64,000 nucleotides of DNA from Mycobacterium asiaticum (GCF_001673315.1 NZ_LZLQ01000088.1:1-64000); one strand, 5' to 3'; numbered from the stretch's first letter, positions 47,338-57,827 are shown. The notes: generated by a model not told the origin, from the letters alone. A program made the numbers and translations.

Positions 47338-48249
47338 ATGAGCCGGTTGCAGCTCGGCCGCGCCACCGTGACGCGGGTGCTGGAACTACGGTTCGACCTG
47401 CCGACCCGGACGTTCGCTGACACACCGCCGCAGGGTTGGTCCGAGAACGCCGACCTGCTGGTGCCGGATTTCTTCGACCCTGACTCCAAGCTGTGGAAAG
47501 TCGCGATCCAGAGCTGGGTGATCGAAGTGGACGGCCTCACCGTTGTCGTCGACACCGGCGTCGGCAACGGCCGTGCCCGCCCCCACCTGCCGGCGCTGGA
47601 CGGCTTGGACACCGGTTTCCTCAATGCACTCGCAGCGGCGGGTATCGACCGCCACGCCGTCGACGTGGTGGTCAACACCCACGTGCATTCTGACCACGTC
47701 GGTTGGAACACGATGGCTTGCAACGACAGTTGGGTACCGACATTTCCCAACGCGCGCTATCTGGTGGCCGCCGCCGACTACCGCTACTTTCATCCCGACG
47801 GCGACGCCGCACGACGAGTGCCGCGCACCGAGGAAGAAGAGTTGCAACAGCGTGGTGACCGGTTGGTCTTCGAGGACAGTGTCTTACCGGTCGACGACCA
47901 GGTAGTGCAGTGGGCCGACGATTATCGGGTCAGCGACTCGCTTTGGCTGCGGGCCGCGCCCGGGCACACCCCAGGCTCCTCGGTGCTGTGGCTGGACGCC
48001 GGTCAGCCGGCGGTCTTCGTCGGTGACCTCACCCATAGCCCGCTGCAGGTGCGCCGACCCGACGACGCGTGCGCCTTCGACGTCGATGCCGGCGCAGCCG
48101 CGGCGACCCGCCACCGCATCTTCACCGAATCCCTGCGCGCCCGGGCCGCCGTGATACCCGCGCACTATCCGGGCCGCGCCGGCGCGACGTTGCGTGCCGT
48201 GGACGGCCGATTCGACGTCGACCGGTGGCTGGAGCTCGACACGCTCTAA
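47338..48249 (+). CDS. Metallo-beta-lactamase-fold hydrolase
   Basis: 303 residues from the ATG at 47338, preceded by GAGGAGGGCC. The metal site is HVHSDH at residues 115-120, followed by APGHTPGSSVLW and VGDLTHSP, and a late His in IPAHYPG. Enzymes of this fold hydrolyse lactones, thioesters or phosphodiesters. It overlaps the P450 gene by four bases, tail to tail. I do not recall a M. tuberculosis counterpart at this site. Function unknown; a lactonase-like role is possible. Confidence 0.83.
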   Translation: MSRLQLGRATVTRVLELRFDLPTRTFADTPPQGWSENADLLVPDFFDPDSKLWKVAIQSWVIEVDGLTVVVDTGVGNGRARPHLPALDGLDTGFLNALAAAGIDRHAVDVVVNTHVHSDHVGWNTMACNDSWVPTFPNARYLVAAADYRYFHPDGDAARRVPRTEEEELQQRGDRLVFEDSVLPVDDQVVQWADDYRVSDSLWLRAAPGHTPGSSVLWLDAGQPAVFVGDLTHSPLQVRRPDDACAFDVDAGAAAATRHRIFTESLRARAAVIPAHYPGRAGATLRAVDGRFDVDRWLELDTL

Positions 48250-49472
48250 CTCAGGCGGACCGGCAGCGACTCGTACACCGTCATGTTGTTGCACAGATTG
48301 GGCAGCTGCAGTTCGGGCTCTCCGAGTTCGATCGTGTTGGCGTTCAACAGGATCTCATCGAGGGCCGCCCGTACCTCCGCGCGGGCCAGCATCGCGCCCA
48401 GGCAGTGATGAGCGCCGCCGCCGCCGAAGGACTGGTGGGGGTTGGGATCGCGGTGAATGTCGAAGCGGTAGGGATCGGCGAAGACGTCCTCGTCGCGGTT
48501 GGCCGAGCGCAGCATCGTCACGACCCGTGCCCCCGCCGGGATCAGCACGTCGCCGAGTCGCACGTCCCTGGTAGCCCCGCGCACCCAGAACATGATCGGC
48601 GTCGAATAACGGATCACCTCCTCCACCGCGGTGGCTCGTGACTCGGGCTCGGATCGGTAGATGGCGATCTGGTCGGGGTTGGCTGCGAATGCCCGGATAC
48701 CGTCGCACAAGGCATTCCGCGTGGTGTCTGCGCCGGCCAGACCGAGGATGAAGAAGAAGATCTCCAACTCGTTGGCCGGCAGCAAGAAGCTGTCGCCCGA
48801 ATCCGAGGTGATCTCGGTGGTACACAACGTGCTCCAGATGTCGTCTACCGGATGTGCGCGCTTATCCGCCGTCAACGCGCTGGCGTACTGGAACAGCTCC
48901 ATGAACGGCAGTACGTCAGCACCGTCGGGCACCGACATCTGTGCCCCGGCGGTCTTCAACACGCGGTCGATCAAGCCAAACACTCGCGGCCGGTCTACTT
49001 CCGGAATGCCCACGATGTCACCGATCACTGAAATCGGCAGTCCGGCAGCAAGATCGACAAACTCACCGCCACCGTTGCTCAGCAGTTCGCCGGCCATCGC
49101 GCCGGCCCGCGCCCGGATGCCGTCTTCCAACTTGGCCACGGCCCGCGGTGTGAACGCACGCGTGATGACGCGGCGGCGGATGGTGTGATCGGGTGGATCC
49201 AGGCTCACGATTGCCGGATACGCCTCGAACAGCGGCACATCCTGGATGAGCGGACCCCTGGTGGCGGTGAACGCTTCGTAGTCACGATGCACACGGGCGA
49301 CGTCGGCGTGCTTGGTGCACACCCAGAATTCGCGCCCCACCGAGGACTTGACGTCGTCGGTGAGTTGCTGGTGAAAGACGGGCGTGCTGGCCCGCAGTTG
49401 TGCGAACAGATCATCCGGGAAGCACGATGCCCAAAGCGCCGGATGGGCGAGGTCGATCGCGGTGTCCGTCAT
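48246..49472 (-). CDS. Cytochrome P450
   Basis: 408 residues, soluble bacterial type. The I-helix is LGLAGADTTRNALCDG, the ExxR motif is EEVIRYSTP, and the heme Cys is in FGGGGAHHCLGAMLARAEV at about residue 356. The family number cannot be assigned by eye. Its ATG overlaps the stop of the TetR gene by four bases, so regulator and P450 are one operon. The redox partner is not encoded nearby. Substrate unknown. Confidence 0.9.
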   Translation of the reverse strand: MTDTAIDLAHPALWASCFPDDLFAQLRASTPVFHQQLTDDVKSSVGREFWVCTKHADVARVHRDYEAFTATRGPLIQDVPLFEAYPAIVSLDPPDHTIRRRVITRAFTPRAVAKLEDGIRARAGAMAGELLSNGGGEFVDLAAGLPISVIGDIVGIPEVDRPRVFGLIDRVLKTAGAQMSVPDGADVLPFMELFQYASALTADKRAHPVDDIWSTLCTTEITSDSGDSFLLPANELEIFFFILGLAGADTTRNALCDGIRAFAANPDQIAIYRSEPESRATAVEEVIRYSTPIMFWVRGATRDVRLGDVLIPAGARVVTMLRSANRDEDVFADPYRFDIHRDPNPHQSFGGGGAHHCLGAMLARAEVRAALDEILLNANTIELGEPELQLPNLCNNMTVYESLPVRLS

Positions 49473-50017
49473 GCTTGTTCCCTCACTTCGCTGCGCAGAC
49501 CGTTCAGGATCAGCCGCAACCCGTACCTGAACGACCAGTCGCTCGGCTGTCCGGGGCGGATGTGGGCCAGTTGCACGGAACCCAGCAGGTGGATATACAA
49601 GGCAGCATGCGCGGCCTCGAAATCCCGTGTCCGCAAACCGGATTCACTCAGGATGGCGCGTGAGGCCCGGTCCATCTCGGTGGCCGCCGCGGTGTGCGGA
49701 TGCTCCTGGAGCAGAGTCGCGATGCCAGGTACGTCGATGAGGACTTTCCAGGCGTTCGTATAGAGGTCGACCAGACGCGATTCCCAGTCGCCGGTCGGCG
49801 GTACCTCGATCTGGGCCAGCACCGACTCGATCAGGAGGTCGAACAGTTCGCTTTTGTCGCGCACGTGGTAGTACACCGAGGACGGCTTGGTGCCGGCCGC
49901 GGCCGCCAGATCGCGGATGGTCACCCGGCTGACCCCAACGCGTTTGGCCATCTGCCACAGATGCTTGGTCAGATGCGTCCTGTCCAGCGCGCCATACCGC
50001 AGCACCGGTGCGTCCAT
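49469..50017 (-). CDS. TetR-family repressor of the P450 operon
   Basis: 182 residues with an N-terminal HTH (VSRVTIRDLAAAAGTKPSSVYYHVRDKSELFDLL) in which the recognition helix is GTKPSSVYYHV, and a helical ligand-binding C-terminal domain. It is first in a two-gene operon with the P450, its 3' end overlapping that gene. Two copies of a GAACAnTGTTC palindrome lie 17 bases upstream of its start and are the probable autoregulatory operator. Confidence 0.88.
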   Translation of the reverse strand: MDAPVLRYGALDRTHLTKHLWQMAKRVGVSRVTIRDLAAAAGTKPSSVYYHVRDKSELFDLLIESVLAQIEVPPTGDWESRLVDLYTNAWKVLIDVPGIATLLQEHPHTAAATEMDRASRAILSESGLRTRDFEAAHAALYIHLLGSVQLAHIRPGQPSDWSFRYGLRLILNGLRSEVREQA

Positions 50018-50033
50018 CCAGCTCCCCCATTTC

Positions 50034-50061
50034 GAACAATGTTCTGATTAGAACAGTGTTC
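50034..50061. promoter_or_regulatory. Double palindromic operator for the TetR regulator
   Basis: GAACAATGTTC (50034-50044) and GAACAGTGTTC (50051-50061), separated by TGATTA. Each is a perfect palindrome around one central base, with centres 17 bases apart. The pair lies just before the TetR start at 50017, a typical TetR operator position where two dimers could bind. Confidence 0.82.
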
Positions 50062-50389
50062 CAGTTCGGGTGTCAACGGTTACGCGTGTCAGGCGGCACT
50101 TGGGGGTGGAGTTCGTCGTACCGGGCGACCGGCACCGGTGGCGCCGCCGGAATGGTCCGATACCGTTCTGCGGGCAGCGGATCGTCGGCCAGCTCAGCTA
50201 TTTCCAGGCCACCCGTCCCGCGTAATCGAGCTACTTGCCGCGCGAACGTGCACAGCTGCACAGCGACACGCCGCGGCAAACGGCATTCCGTCCCCGCTCG
50301 GGCCAGCATCGGGCACGCCGGGGTTCCGGCGGCCCCGGTTTGTTAAGTTGGCTAAAGATCATCCGGCTATTCGGCGAATGAGGCATGGC
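50062..50389. other. 328-base gap between the TetR gene and methyltransferase copy 3
   Basis: No gene I can support. A minus-strand frame at 50073-50309 (78 codons, ending [19 protein letters not shown]) has protein-like composition and might be a decayed remnant, but it lacks a convincing start or family motif. The region should contain the promoter of the downstream methyltransferase. Confidence 0.45.
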
Positions 50390-51343
50390 ATGGCATCCTC
50401 CGGTTCCACCCGACACGAGGGAGACTCCTGGGATTTGGCATCAAGTGTCGGGGTGACCGCAACCATGGTCGCCGCCGCCCGCGCGATGGCAACCCGCGCC
50501 GACAACCCGCTCGTCGAAGACCGGTTCGCCGAGCCGCTGGTGCGGGCTGTGGGCCTGGATGTACTCACCCGCCTGGCGGCCGGGGAAATCACTGCTGCCG
50601 ACCTCGACGACGACCCGGAGCGTCCGTTCAATGCGGTAACCACCGCCGCCGACAACATGGCGGTCCGTACCAAATTCTTTGACGAATTCTTTCTGGATGC
50701 GGCGCGGGCCGGTATCACGCAGGCCGTCATCTTGGCCTCGCGATTGGATTCGCGCGCCTACCGGCTGGCGTGGCCGGCGGGGACCGTGGTCTACGAAATC
50801 GACCAACCGCAAGTCACCGAGTTCAAGTCGCGCACCCTGGCCGAACTGGGTGCTCAACCCACTGCGGACTTGCGCACGGTATCGGTCGATCTGCGTGACG
50901 ACTGGCCCGCCGCCTTGCGCGCTGCCGGATTCGACGCGGCGCAGCCGACTGCGTGGAGCGCCGAGGGCTTGCTCGGCTACCTACCGCCGGACGCTCAGGA
51001 CCGTCTGCTGGACACCGTCACCAAGCTCAGCGCCCTGGGAAGCCGGTTCGCCACCGAAAGCATGAACAAGGTCGACGGCGACGACCAGGACCGGTTGGAG
51101 GAGCGCATGCGGGACGTCTCTGAGCGTTGGCACGCGCACGGTCTCGATCTGAACATGACCGAACTCGTATATTTCGGCGACCGCAACGAGGTCGCCGCGT
51201 ACCTGACCGACCGTGGCTGGCTGATGACGAGCATCCCGCTTCCGGAATTGCGTGTGCTTCATGGACTTTCCCCCGAGGTCGAGGACGACGTACCGGCGGT
51301 GGAAATGCTCTACATCAGTGGGACCCTGTACAAGACACACTGA
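50390..51343 (+). CDS. SAM-dependent methyltransferase (copy 3) with changed SAM motif
   Basis: 317 residues from the ATG at 50390 ([21 protein letters not shown]), with GAGG six bases upstream; 50378 is an alternative. The family blocks are present, including [12 protein letters not shown] and [17 protein letters not shown]. Motif I reads [17 protein letters not shown]: the Gly that is invariant in the other three copies (GLD) is Arg, from a CGA codon. This Gly lies in the SAM-binding loop, so activity may be reduced or lost. It precedes copy 4 by 15 bases. Confidence 0.86.
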   Translation: MASSGSTRHEGDSWDLASSVGVTATMVAAARAMATRADNPLVEDRFAEPLVRAVGLDVLTRLAAGEITAADLDDDPERPFNAVTTAADNMAVRTKFFDEFFLDAARAGITQAVILASRLDSRAYRLAWPAGTVVYEIDQPQVTEFKSRTLAELGAQPTADLRTVSVDLRDDWPAALRAAGFDAAQPTAWSAEGLLGYLPPDAQDRLLDTVTKLSALGSRFATESMNKVDGDDQDRLEERMRDVSERWHAHGLDLNMTELVYFGDRNEVAAYLTDRGWLMTSIPLPELRVLHGLSPEVEDDVPAVEMLYISGTLYKTH

Positions 51344-51358
51344 GTAAAAAGGACGGGT

Positions 51359-52279
51359 ATGGCACGCGCTCACGACGACAACTGGGACCTCGCGTCAAGC
51401 GTCGGCGCAACCGCGACCATGGTTGCGGCCGGCCGGGCGCTGGTGACCCAGGCGCCCGACGGTCTGATCGACGATCCATTCGCGGGCCCGCTGGTTCGGG
51501 CTGTCGGGGTGGACTTCTTCACCAAGATGATCGACGGTGAACTCGAACTCGAGTCGTTCGAAAATTTCTCGCCGGACCGCATGCAGGCGATGATCAACGG
51601 AATGGGTGTGCGCACCAAGTACTTTGATGAGTACTTCGCCAACGCGACCGCCGCTGGGGTCCGGCAGGCAGTGATTCTGGCGTCCGGGCTGGACGCCCGC
51701 GCCTACCGGTTGCCCTGGCCGGAGGGAACCGTCGTCTACGAGATCGACCAGCCGCAGGTGATCGAGTTCAAGACTTCCACCCTGGCCGGTATCGGTGCCC
51801 AACCGAGCGCCATCCGGCGTACGGTGGCGATCGATCTCCGGGCGGACTGGCCGGCGGCGCTGCAGGCGGCCGGCCTGGATACGACGAGGCCGACGGCATG
51901 GCTGGCCGAGGGTCTGCTGATCTACCTCCCCCCGGAAGCCCAGGACCGGCTCTTCGACAACATCACCGCGCTCAGTGCGCCGGGTAGCACTGTCGCAACC
52001 GAATTCGTGCCTGGCATCGTGGATTTCGACGCCGACCGGGTGCGCGAGATGTCGGGTTCGTTGCGCGATCATGGCCTCGAGATCGACATGGCGTCGCTGG
52101 TGTATTCCGGCGAGCGCAACCACGTACTCGACTATCTTCGCGCCAAGGGTTGGGAGGTCGAGGGGGTGACCCGAACCGAACTGTTCAAGCAGCACGGGTT
52201 GTTGGTTCCTGCCCCGGCTGACGACGACCCGCTGGGCGAGATCATCTTCATCAGCGGTGCGTTGAGCCGCCGTCAGTAG
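51359..52279 (+). CDS. SAM-dependent methyltransferase (copy 4)
   Basis: 306 residues, beginning [22 protein letters not shown], with intact motif [30 protein letters not shown] and [17 protein letters not shown]. It is probably co-transcribed with copy 3. The C-terminus overlaps the 3' end of sppA by seven bases, convergently. Substrate unknown. Confidence 0.88.
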   Translation: MARAHDDNWDLASSVGATATMVAAGRALVTQAPDGLIDDPFAGPLVRAVGVDFFTKMIDGELELESFENFSPDRMQAMINGMGVRTKYFDEYFANATAAGVRQAVILASGLDARAYRLPWPEGTVVYEIDQPQVIEFKTSTLAGIGAQPSAIRRTVAIDLRADWPAALQAAGLDTTRPTAWLAEGLLIYLPPEAQDRLFDNITALSAPGSTVATEFVPGIVDFDADRVREMSGSLRDHGLEIDMASLVYSGERNHVLDYLRAKGWEVEGVTRTELFKQHGLLVPAPADDDPLGEIIFISGALSRRQ

Positions 52280-54054
52280 CGCGACTGCCCCAGCCACAAC
52301 ACATGGGCACCGCTGACCGCCTGCTCGGCCTGGTCGATGATTCCGAGCACGGAGCGGACGAGCAACGCCCCGACCGCGTCGGGCAGCGAGGCGGCGGCCG
52401 GTTGCGAGGACGTCCGTCGCACCATGTCCAGCAGTGACGAGCCCGGATAGTTGAGCACCCGCACCTCGGCGTCCGGGTCCAGTCCGGCCAGCACCTTGGC
52501 ACGGCGAACCGCGGTCCGCAGGCCACCGAGTTCGTCTACCAGACCACGTTCCAGCGCATCGGCGCCGGTCCAAACCCGGCCCCGGGCAACGACTTCCACC
52601 TCATCGGTGGTCAGGTTGCGGCCGTCTGCGACCCGCTGCACGAAGTCGGTGTAGAACAGATCCGCCTCCGCCTCACGGTGAGCCTGTTGCTGCGGTGTGA
52701 ACGGCGCATCGATGGACCAGGCATCGGCATTTGCGTTGGTGCGCACCGTGTCTGAGCTGACGCCGAGGCGGTCCTTGAGATCCCGAACCACCAGCTTGCC
52801 GGTGATGACGCCGATCGAACCGGTGATGGTGCCCGGATTCGCCACGATCGCGTCGGCGCCCATCGAGACGTAATAGCCACCGGACGCGGCGACCGAACCC
52901 ATCGACGCCACCACCGGCTTGCCGCGTTCACGGGCCCGGAGGACTTCCCGCCAAATGGTTTCCGACGCGGTCACTGAACCGCCGGGACTATCCACCCGCA
53001 GCACGATTGCCGCCACCGACTCCTGAGCCGCCACCTCGCGCAGCGCCGCCGCGATGGTGTCACCGCCGGCATTGGACGGCCCGATCGGCAAGCCCTGCGG
53101 GCCGCCACGCCCATTGACGATCGCGCCCTGCAGGGTGATCACGGCGACCGTCGGCTTGGTTCGGCGCCCAGGAACCGACGGCACCGCCGGGGTCAGCCGC
53201 GACCGGGCAGCACCGGCGTAGCGGGCCAAGTACATTCGTGGCGGCTTGTCCTCGTCATCTTCGGAGTCCGAGGCACTGGCGCCCACCAACTCCGCCATCC
53301 GCGCGTAGGCCTCATCGCGGAATCCGATCCGGTCGACCAGCCCGGAAGCCACCGCGTCGTCACGCAACAGCGGAGCGCGGTCGGCCAGGCTGTCCAGCGC
53401 GCCGGCATCGAGGTTGCGGGATTGGGCAACCGCCTGCCATACCTGCGCCTGGAGGCTGTCCAGCATCCGAGTGACCGCCTCGCGATGTGCCTCGGTGAAA
53501 CCATCCTCGGTGAAAAGATTTGCCGCCGACTTGTATTCGCCCTTAGCGATGAATTGAGCTTCGATGCCGGCTTTGTCCAGGGCGTCGCGCAGAAACATCG
53601 CGTGGCTGGCGAAGCCGATCAGGCCGACATCACCGGAAGGTTGCATCCAGACCTCGCGGAACGCCGACGCCAGGTAGTAGGACAGGGTGCCCGGATAGGT
53701 TTCTGCCCAAGCTAGGGACGGCTTGACCGCACTGAACGTCGCGATGGCATCGCGTAACTCCTGAACCGTCCCGATGGGCGACGGCGGCAACTGCACCCGA
53801 GCGATGAGTCCGGCGACCCGCGGGTCCTCGGCGGCACGGTGGATAGCCGTGACCGCGTCGCGCAGCGCCAGTTGCCGGCCACCGCCGGTGATGAGCGTCA
53901 GCGGGTCGAAGCCTGTCGTCTCCGGCGGTGCGCTACGGAGGTTCAGCTCCAGCACACAACCATTGGGTACGCCGTGGTGTCGGGCGGTGTCGACCCGGTC
54001 GACGAAGGCGCGCACATCGTCGAAACCGGGCAGCGTCGGCAGTAAAGCGAACAT
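52273..54054 (-). CDS. sppA: Signal peptide peptidase SppA (protease IV)
   Basis: 593 residues from the ATG at 54054 ([15 protein letters not shown]). This start is favoured because the longer frame to 54147 would run into the divergent F420 gene. Two SppA repeats are present. The catalytic Lys is in [11 protein letters not shown] in the first repeat and the nucleophilic Ser in [16 protein letters not shown] in the second. SppA degrades cleaved signal peptides at the membrane. Rv0724 is the counterpart. No strong membrane anchor is evident after this start. Confidence 0.9.
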   Translation of the reverse strand: MFALLPTLPGFDDVRAFVDRVDTARHHGVPNGCVLELNLRSAPPETTGFDPLTLITGGGRQLALRDAVTAIHRAAEDPRVAGLIARVQLPPSPIGTVQELRDAIATFSAVKPSLAWAETYPGTLSYYLASAFREVWMQPSGDVGLIGFASHAMFLRDALDKAGIEAQFIAKGEYKSAANLFTEDGFTEAHREAVTRMLDSLQAQVWQAVAQSRNLDAGALDSLADRAPLLRDDAVASGLVDRIGFRDEAYARMAELVGASASDSEDDEDKPPRMYLARYAGAARSRLTPAVPSVPGRRTKPTVAVITLQGAIVNGRGGPQGLPIGPSNAGGDTIAAALREVAAQESVAAIVLRVDSPGGSVTASETIWREVLRARERGKPVVASMGSVAASGGYYVSMGADAIVANPGTITGSIGVITGKLVVRDLKDRLGVSSDTVRTNANADAWSIDAPFTPQQQAHREAEADLFYTDFVQRVADGRNLTTDEVEVVARGRVWTGADALERGLVDELGGLRTAVRRAKVLAGLDPDAEVRVLNYPGSSLLDMVRRTSSQPAAASLPDAVGALLVRSVLGIIDQAEQAVSGAHVLWLGQSRY

Positions 54055-54127
54055 GTTTGCCACCCTACCGATCGCCCTGATACCGCGAGCAGCCGCAAAA
54101 GCGAACCTGACCAGTACCGTGGCTGGC

Positions 54128-55054
54128 GTGAGGTACTCGATCGCCATCCCCCAGTTCGACTCGGACGGCTTTGACGCCGACGGGCTGCGTTCCTATCTGG
54201 CCCGGGCCGAGGAACTCGGTTTCGAGGGTGGCTGGGTACTCGAGCAGATCATTGGTGACGCGCCGCTGCTGGCGCCGCTGGAGTTGCTGGCCTACGCGGC
54301 TGCGTGCACCACGCGGTTGCGCCTGGGCGTTGGCGTCCTGGTGACGTCGCTGCACGATCCGCTGCAGTTGGCCTCGGCCGTGACGGCCGTCGACCGGCTC
54401 AGCCACGGTCGGCTCGACGTCGGTGTAGCCCCTGGCGGCGGCCGGCGCCGGTTCGCGGCCTTCGGCGTCGACAAGGACACCTACATCAGCTACTTCACCG
54501 AGGGCTTGCAGTTGATGAAGGCGGCCTGGTCGGACCAACCGCGGGTGACGTTCCACGGCCGGTTCCGTGACGTCGACGACTTACCCATCCAGCCCAAGCC
54601 GGTGCAGCGACCACATCCACCGATCTGGTTCGGCGGAGTGGCGCCCAAGGCGCTGGCCAGGGCGGTGCGGCACGGGGATGCGTTCTTGGGTGCCGGGTCG
54701 TCGTCGACGTCCGACTTTGCCACCGCGGTGCAGGGGGTGCGCCGCGAACTGGCCGTGCAGGACAAAGACCCGACCCGCTTCACCATCGGGAAACGGGTCT
54801 ACCTGATGATCGACGACGATGCCGATCGCGCCCACGAACGCGTGCGTGCCGGGCTGCGCCGCATTTACGGCAAGATGGCCGGCATCGACGCCGTTCCGGT
54901 CGCAGGAACTCCGGCCGACGTCGTGCGTGGCCTTCGCGAAGTCATGTACGCCGGCGCGCAGATGCTGCTGTTCAATCCCGTCGGGGAAACGCTCACGCAG
55001 GACCGGGAGCAGATGGAACGTCTTGCCGCGGAGGTCATTCCGCGGTTGAGCTAG
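54128..55054 (+). CDS. F420-dependent luciferase-like oxidoreductase
   Basis: 308 residues from the GTG at 54128 (VRYSIAIPQFDSDGFDAD). Typical luciferase-like features are LRLGVGVLVTSLHDPLQLAS, RLDVGVAPGG and the RPHPPIWFGGVAPKALARA segment. F420 use is inferred from the family in mycobacteria. It is divergent from sppA, with 73 bases between starts, and converges on rplO. The substrate is unknown. It belongs to a different subgroup from the pair at 19612-21357. Confidence 0.82.
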   Translation: MRYSIAIPQFDSDGFDADGLRSYLARAEELGFEGGWVLEQIIGDAPLLAPLELLAYAAACTTRLRLGVGVLVTSLHDPLQLASAVTAVDRLSHGRLDVGVAPGGGRRRFAAFGVDKDTYISYFTEGLQLMKAAWSDQPRVTFHGRFRDVDDLPIQPKPVQRPHPPIWFGGVAPKALARAVRHGDAFLGAGSSSTSDFATAVQGVRRELAVQDKDPTRFTIGKRVYLMIDDDADRAHERVRAGLRRIYGKMAGIDAVPVAGTPADVVRGLREVMYAGAQMLLFNPVGETLTQDREQMERLAAEVIPRLS

Positions 55055-55069
55055 CTTGCGCCAGCGCAG

Positions 55070-55510
55070 TTACAGTTCGGTCGCCGAGCCGCCGGCCGCG
55101 GTGATCTTCTCGCGCGCGCTGCCGCTGAACTTGTGCGCCGACAGCTGAACCGCGACGGTCAGCTTTCCGTCGCCGAGGACCTTCACCAACGTGTTCTTGC
55201 GAACCGCGCCCTTGGCCACCAACTCGTCGACACCAACCGAACCGCCCTCGGGGAACAGGCGGTTGATGTCACCGACGTTGACCACCTGGTACTCGGTGCG
55301 GAACCGGTTGCGGAATCCCTTGAGCTTGGGCAACCGCATGTGCAGCGGCATCTGCCCACCCTCGAAGGTGGCGGGAACGTTCTTGCGGGCCTTCGTTCCC
55401 TTGGTGCCGCGGCCCGCGGACTTGCCCTTGGAACCCTCACCGCGGCCGACTCGGGTGCGCGCGGTCTTCGACCCGGGCGCAGGCCGCAGGTCGTGCAGCT
55501 TGATGGTCAC
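55070..55510 (-). CDS. rplO: 50S ribosomal protein L15
   Basis: 146 residues: the N-terminus [20 protein letters not shown], a Gly-rich rRNA-binding region ([21 protein letters not shown]) and the conserved [17 protein letters not shown]15 joins late in large-subunit assembly. It is the last gene of the spc operon here, because secY-adk-mapA lie 15 kb away with sppA and methyltransferases between. It follows rpmD by two bases. Confidence 0.97.
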   Translation of the reverse strand: MTIKLHDLRPAPGSKTARTRVGRGEGSKGKSAGRGTKGTKARKNVPATFEGGQMPLHMRLPKLKGFRNRFRTEYQVVNVGDINRLFPEGGSVGVDELVAKGAVRKNTLVKVLGDGKLTVAVQLSAHKFSGSAREKITAAGGSATEL

Positions 55511-55512
55511 TT

Positions 55513-55707
55513 CTACTTACCTCCGGTATTCGCGGGTTCCACCTCGACGAGATGGCGCACCACGGCAATCAGCCCGCGGGTCTGCGCGTCGTCGTCGCGG
55601 ATCACCGAGTGGCGAATCTTGCGCAAGCCCAGCGTCCGCAGGCTCTCGCGTTGCTTCCAGCGTGTCCCGATGGTGCTCCGCACCTGGGTGATTTTCAGTT
55701 GGCTCAT
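55513..55707 (-). CDS. rpmD: 50S ribosomal protein L30
   Basis: 64 residues, [20 protein letters not shown], with the single L30 domain [17 protein letters not shown]. Overlaps the rpsE stop by four bases and is followed by rplO after two bases. Confidence 0.96.
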   Translation of the reverse strand: MSQLKITQVRSTIGTRWKQRESLRTLGLRKIRHSVIRDDDAQTRGLIAVVRHLVEVEPANTGGK

Positions 55708-56396
55708 GGCTGTGCATTTGCCTCTCTTGCCACCGCGGCCCTGGCCAGTGCGTCACTTTCGCGACGGGCCTTCAGCATCCCGGCCGGGGCGACATCCTCG
55801 ATGGGCAGACCGCGGCGGGCGGCCACCTCCTCGGGACGCTGCAACATCTTGAGGGCGGTGACGGTCGCGTGCACCACGTTGATCGCATTGTCGCTACCCA
55901 GCGACTTGGCCAGAATGTCATGCACGCCAGCACATTCCAGCACCGCGCGGGCTGCACCACCGGCGATCACACCGGTACCCGGGCTGGCCGGGCGCAATAG
56001 CACGACACCGGCAGCGGCCTCACCCTGCACCGGGTGCGTGATGGTTCCGCCGATCAGCGGCACCCGGAAGAAACCCTTGCGGGCCTCCTCGACGCCCTTG
56101 GCGATCGCGGCCGGAACTTCCTTGGCCTTGCCGTAACCGACGCCGACCATGCCGTGGCCGTCACCCACGATGACCAGAGCGGTGAAGCTGAACCGCCGAC
56201 CACCCTTGACCACCTTGGAGACGCGGTTGATCGCAACGACCCGCTCCAGATAGTTGCCTTTGTCGCCGTCGCGGTCACGGTCGCGGCCACCACGGCCACC
56301 GCCATCGCGGCGGCCCCGCCCGTCGCGCGAGTCGCGGCCGTCGCGACTGTCCGGGCCCCGGCTATCTGTCGGACCGCCAGCGGGTTGTTCCGCCAT
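55704..56396 (-). CDS. rpsE: 30S ribosomal protein S5
   Basis: 230 residues. A mycobacterial N-terminal extension rich in Arg, Asp and Gly ([19 protein letters not shown]) covers about 45 residues before the double-stranded RNA-binding domain [16 protein letters not shown] and the C-terminal S5 domain ([15 protein letters not shown]). S5 affects decoding accuracy. It lies between rplR and rpmD. Confidence 0.97.
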   Translation of the reverse strand: MAEQPAGGPTDSRGPDSRDGRDSRDGRGRRDGGGRGGRDRDRDGDKGNYLERVVAINRVSKVVKGGRRFSFTALVIVGDGHGMVGVGYGKAKEVPAAIAKGVEEARKGFFRVPLIGGTITHPVQGEAAAGVVLLRPASPGTGVIAGGAARAVLECAGVHDILAKSLGSDNAINVVHATVTALKMLQRPEEVAARRGLPIEDVAPAGMLKARRESDALARAAVAREANAQP

Positions 56397-56433
56397 TATG
56401 CGAACCTTCCGTTCATCAGGCTGATGCTGATCA

Positions 56434-56802
56434 TTAGAAACTCAATCCGTTCTCGCGCGCGGCATCAGCCAACGCCGCGATCCGTCCACCGTAGGTGTAG
56501 CCGCCGCGGTCGAATACCACCGAGTCGACGCCGGCTGCCTTGGCCCGCTCGGCGATCAACTGGCCGACCCGCACGCTACGGGCTTTCTTGTCCCCATCCA
56601 CACCGCGGACGTCGGCTTCGATCGACGAGGCCGCTGCCACGGTGGTGCCGGTGAGGTCGTTCACCAACTGCACGTGGATGTGCCGTGACGACCGGTTGAC
56701 CACCAAGCGGGGACGTTCGGCGGTGCCGGACACCTTTTTACGCAACCGTGCGTGCCTGCGCAGCCGCGAGACCCGTCGCGTTGCGGAAATTGTTTGCGCC
56801 AT
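56434..56802 (-). CDS. rplR: 50S ribosomal protein L18
   Basis: 122 residues, [21 protein letters not shown], with [18 protein letters not shown] and the C-terminal [21 protein letters not shown]18 binds 5S rRNA. It follows rplF by two bases. Confidence 0.97.
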   Translation of the reverse strand: MAQTISATRRVSRLRRHARLRKKVSGTAERPRLVVNRSSRHIHVQLVNDLTGTTVAAASSIEADVRGVDGDKKARSVRVGQLIAERAKAAGVDSVVFDRGGYTYGGRIAALADAARENGLSF

Positions 56803-56804
56803 CG

Positions 56805-57344
56805 CTACTTACCTGTCTTTCCGACCTTGCGGCGGATCTGCTCACCCTCGTACCGCACGCCCTTGCCCTTATACGGGTCGGGACGGCGCAGGCGACGGAT
56901 GTTCGCCGAGATCTGGCCGACCTTCTGCTTGTCGATGCCGGACACCGTGAACTTGGTGGGTGCCTGGACCGCGAAGGTGATGCCTTCGGGGGCTTCGATT
57001 ACCACCGGGTGGCTGTAGCCGAGCGCGAACTCCAGGTTGGAACCCTTGAGCTGCACACGGTAACCGACACCGTAGATTTCCATCTTGGTCGTGTAACCCT
57101 CGGTCACGCCCGTCACCAGATTGGCCACCAAGGTCCGCGACAACCCGTGCAGCGAGCGATTGTGCCGCTCGTCGTTGGGACGCGTAACCACAATTGCGCC
57201 ATCGTCGTTGCGCGACACGGAGATCGGCTCGGCGACCGTCAACGCGAGGGTGCCCTTGGGCCCCTTCACCGAGACGTTCTGGCCTTCGATCGTTACGTCG
57301 ACTCCGGTGGGAACCGGAACCGGCTGCTTACCAATGCGCGACAT
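56805..57344 (-). CDS. rplF: 50S ribosomal protein L6
   Basis: 179 residues with the two L6 repeats, [19 protein letters not shown] and the C-terminal [21 protein letters not shown]. It sits near the sarcin-ricin loop and factor-binding site. It follows rpsH after 12 bases. Confidence 0.97.
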   Translation of the reverse strand: MSRIGKQPVPVPTGVDVTIEGQNVSVKGPKGTLALTVAEPISVSRNDDGAIVVTRPNDERHNRSLHGLSRTLVANLVTGVTEGYTTKMEIYGVGYRVQLKGSNLEFALGYSHPVVIEAPEGITFAVQAPTKFTVSGIDKQKVGQISANIRRLRRPDPYKGKGVRYEGEQIRRKVGKTGK

Positions 57345-57356
57345 ATCTAATTCCTC

Positions 57357-57755
57357 TCACCAGACATAAGCGAGGACTTCGCCGCCCACGCCTTGTCTCG
57401 CTGCCTGACGGTCGGTGAGCAGACCTGACGACGTCGAAATGATCGCAACGCCAAGGCCGCCGAGCACGCGCGGCAGGTTGGTGGACTTTGCGTACACACG
57501 CAGACCGGGCTTGGACACCCGCTTCAAGCCGGCGATGCTGCGCTCCCGGCTGGGTCCGTACTTCAGCTGGACGATCAGCGACTTACCCACCCGGGCATCC
57601 TCGGTGTGGAAGTCGGTGATGTAACCCTCGTTCTTCAGGATCTGGGCGATGTTGGCCTTGATCTTGGAGTGCGGCAAGGTCACTTCGTCGTGGTAGGCCG
57701 AGTTGGCGTTGCGCAGACGGGTCAAGAAGTCTGCGATTGGATCCGTCATAGTCAT
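57357..57755 (-). CDS. rpsH: 30S ribosomal protein S8
   Basis: 132 residues, [21 protein letters not shown] and the signature [26 protein letters not shown], of which [13 protein letters not shown] is the usual core. S8 binds 16S helix 21 and is the spc-operon autoregulator in E. coli. It is separated from rpsN by 72 bases. Confidence 0.97.
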   Translation of the reverse strand: MTMTDPIADFLTRLRNANSAYHDEVTLPHSKIKANIAQILKNEGYITDFHTEDARVGKSLIVQLKYGPSRERSIAGLKRVSKPGLRVYAKSTNLPRVLGGLGVAIISTSSGLLTDRQAARQGVGGEVLAYVW

Positions 57756-57827
57756 CGAGCGCTGCTCCTCTTCATCGCTACGCTCTGCATCGTCGTCATC
57801 GCGGTCATGGTTAGTCCTTGTGTCCCG

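Noticed and set aside
50073..50309. Small minus-strand frame between the TetR gene and methyltransferase copy 3
   Set aside because: Protein-like composition but no start with ribosome binding site and no recognisable family; at most a decayed remnant.
51395..52573. A 392-codon minus-strand frame over methyltransferase copy 4
   Set aside because: Antisense to a clear methyltransferase and composed of biased Arg/Gly sequence.
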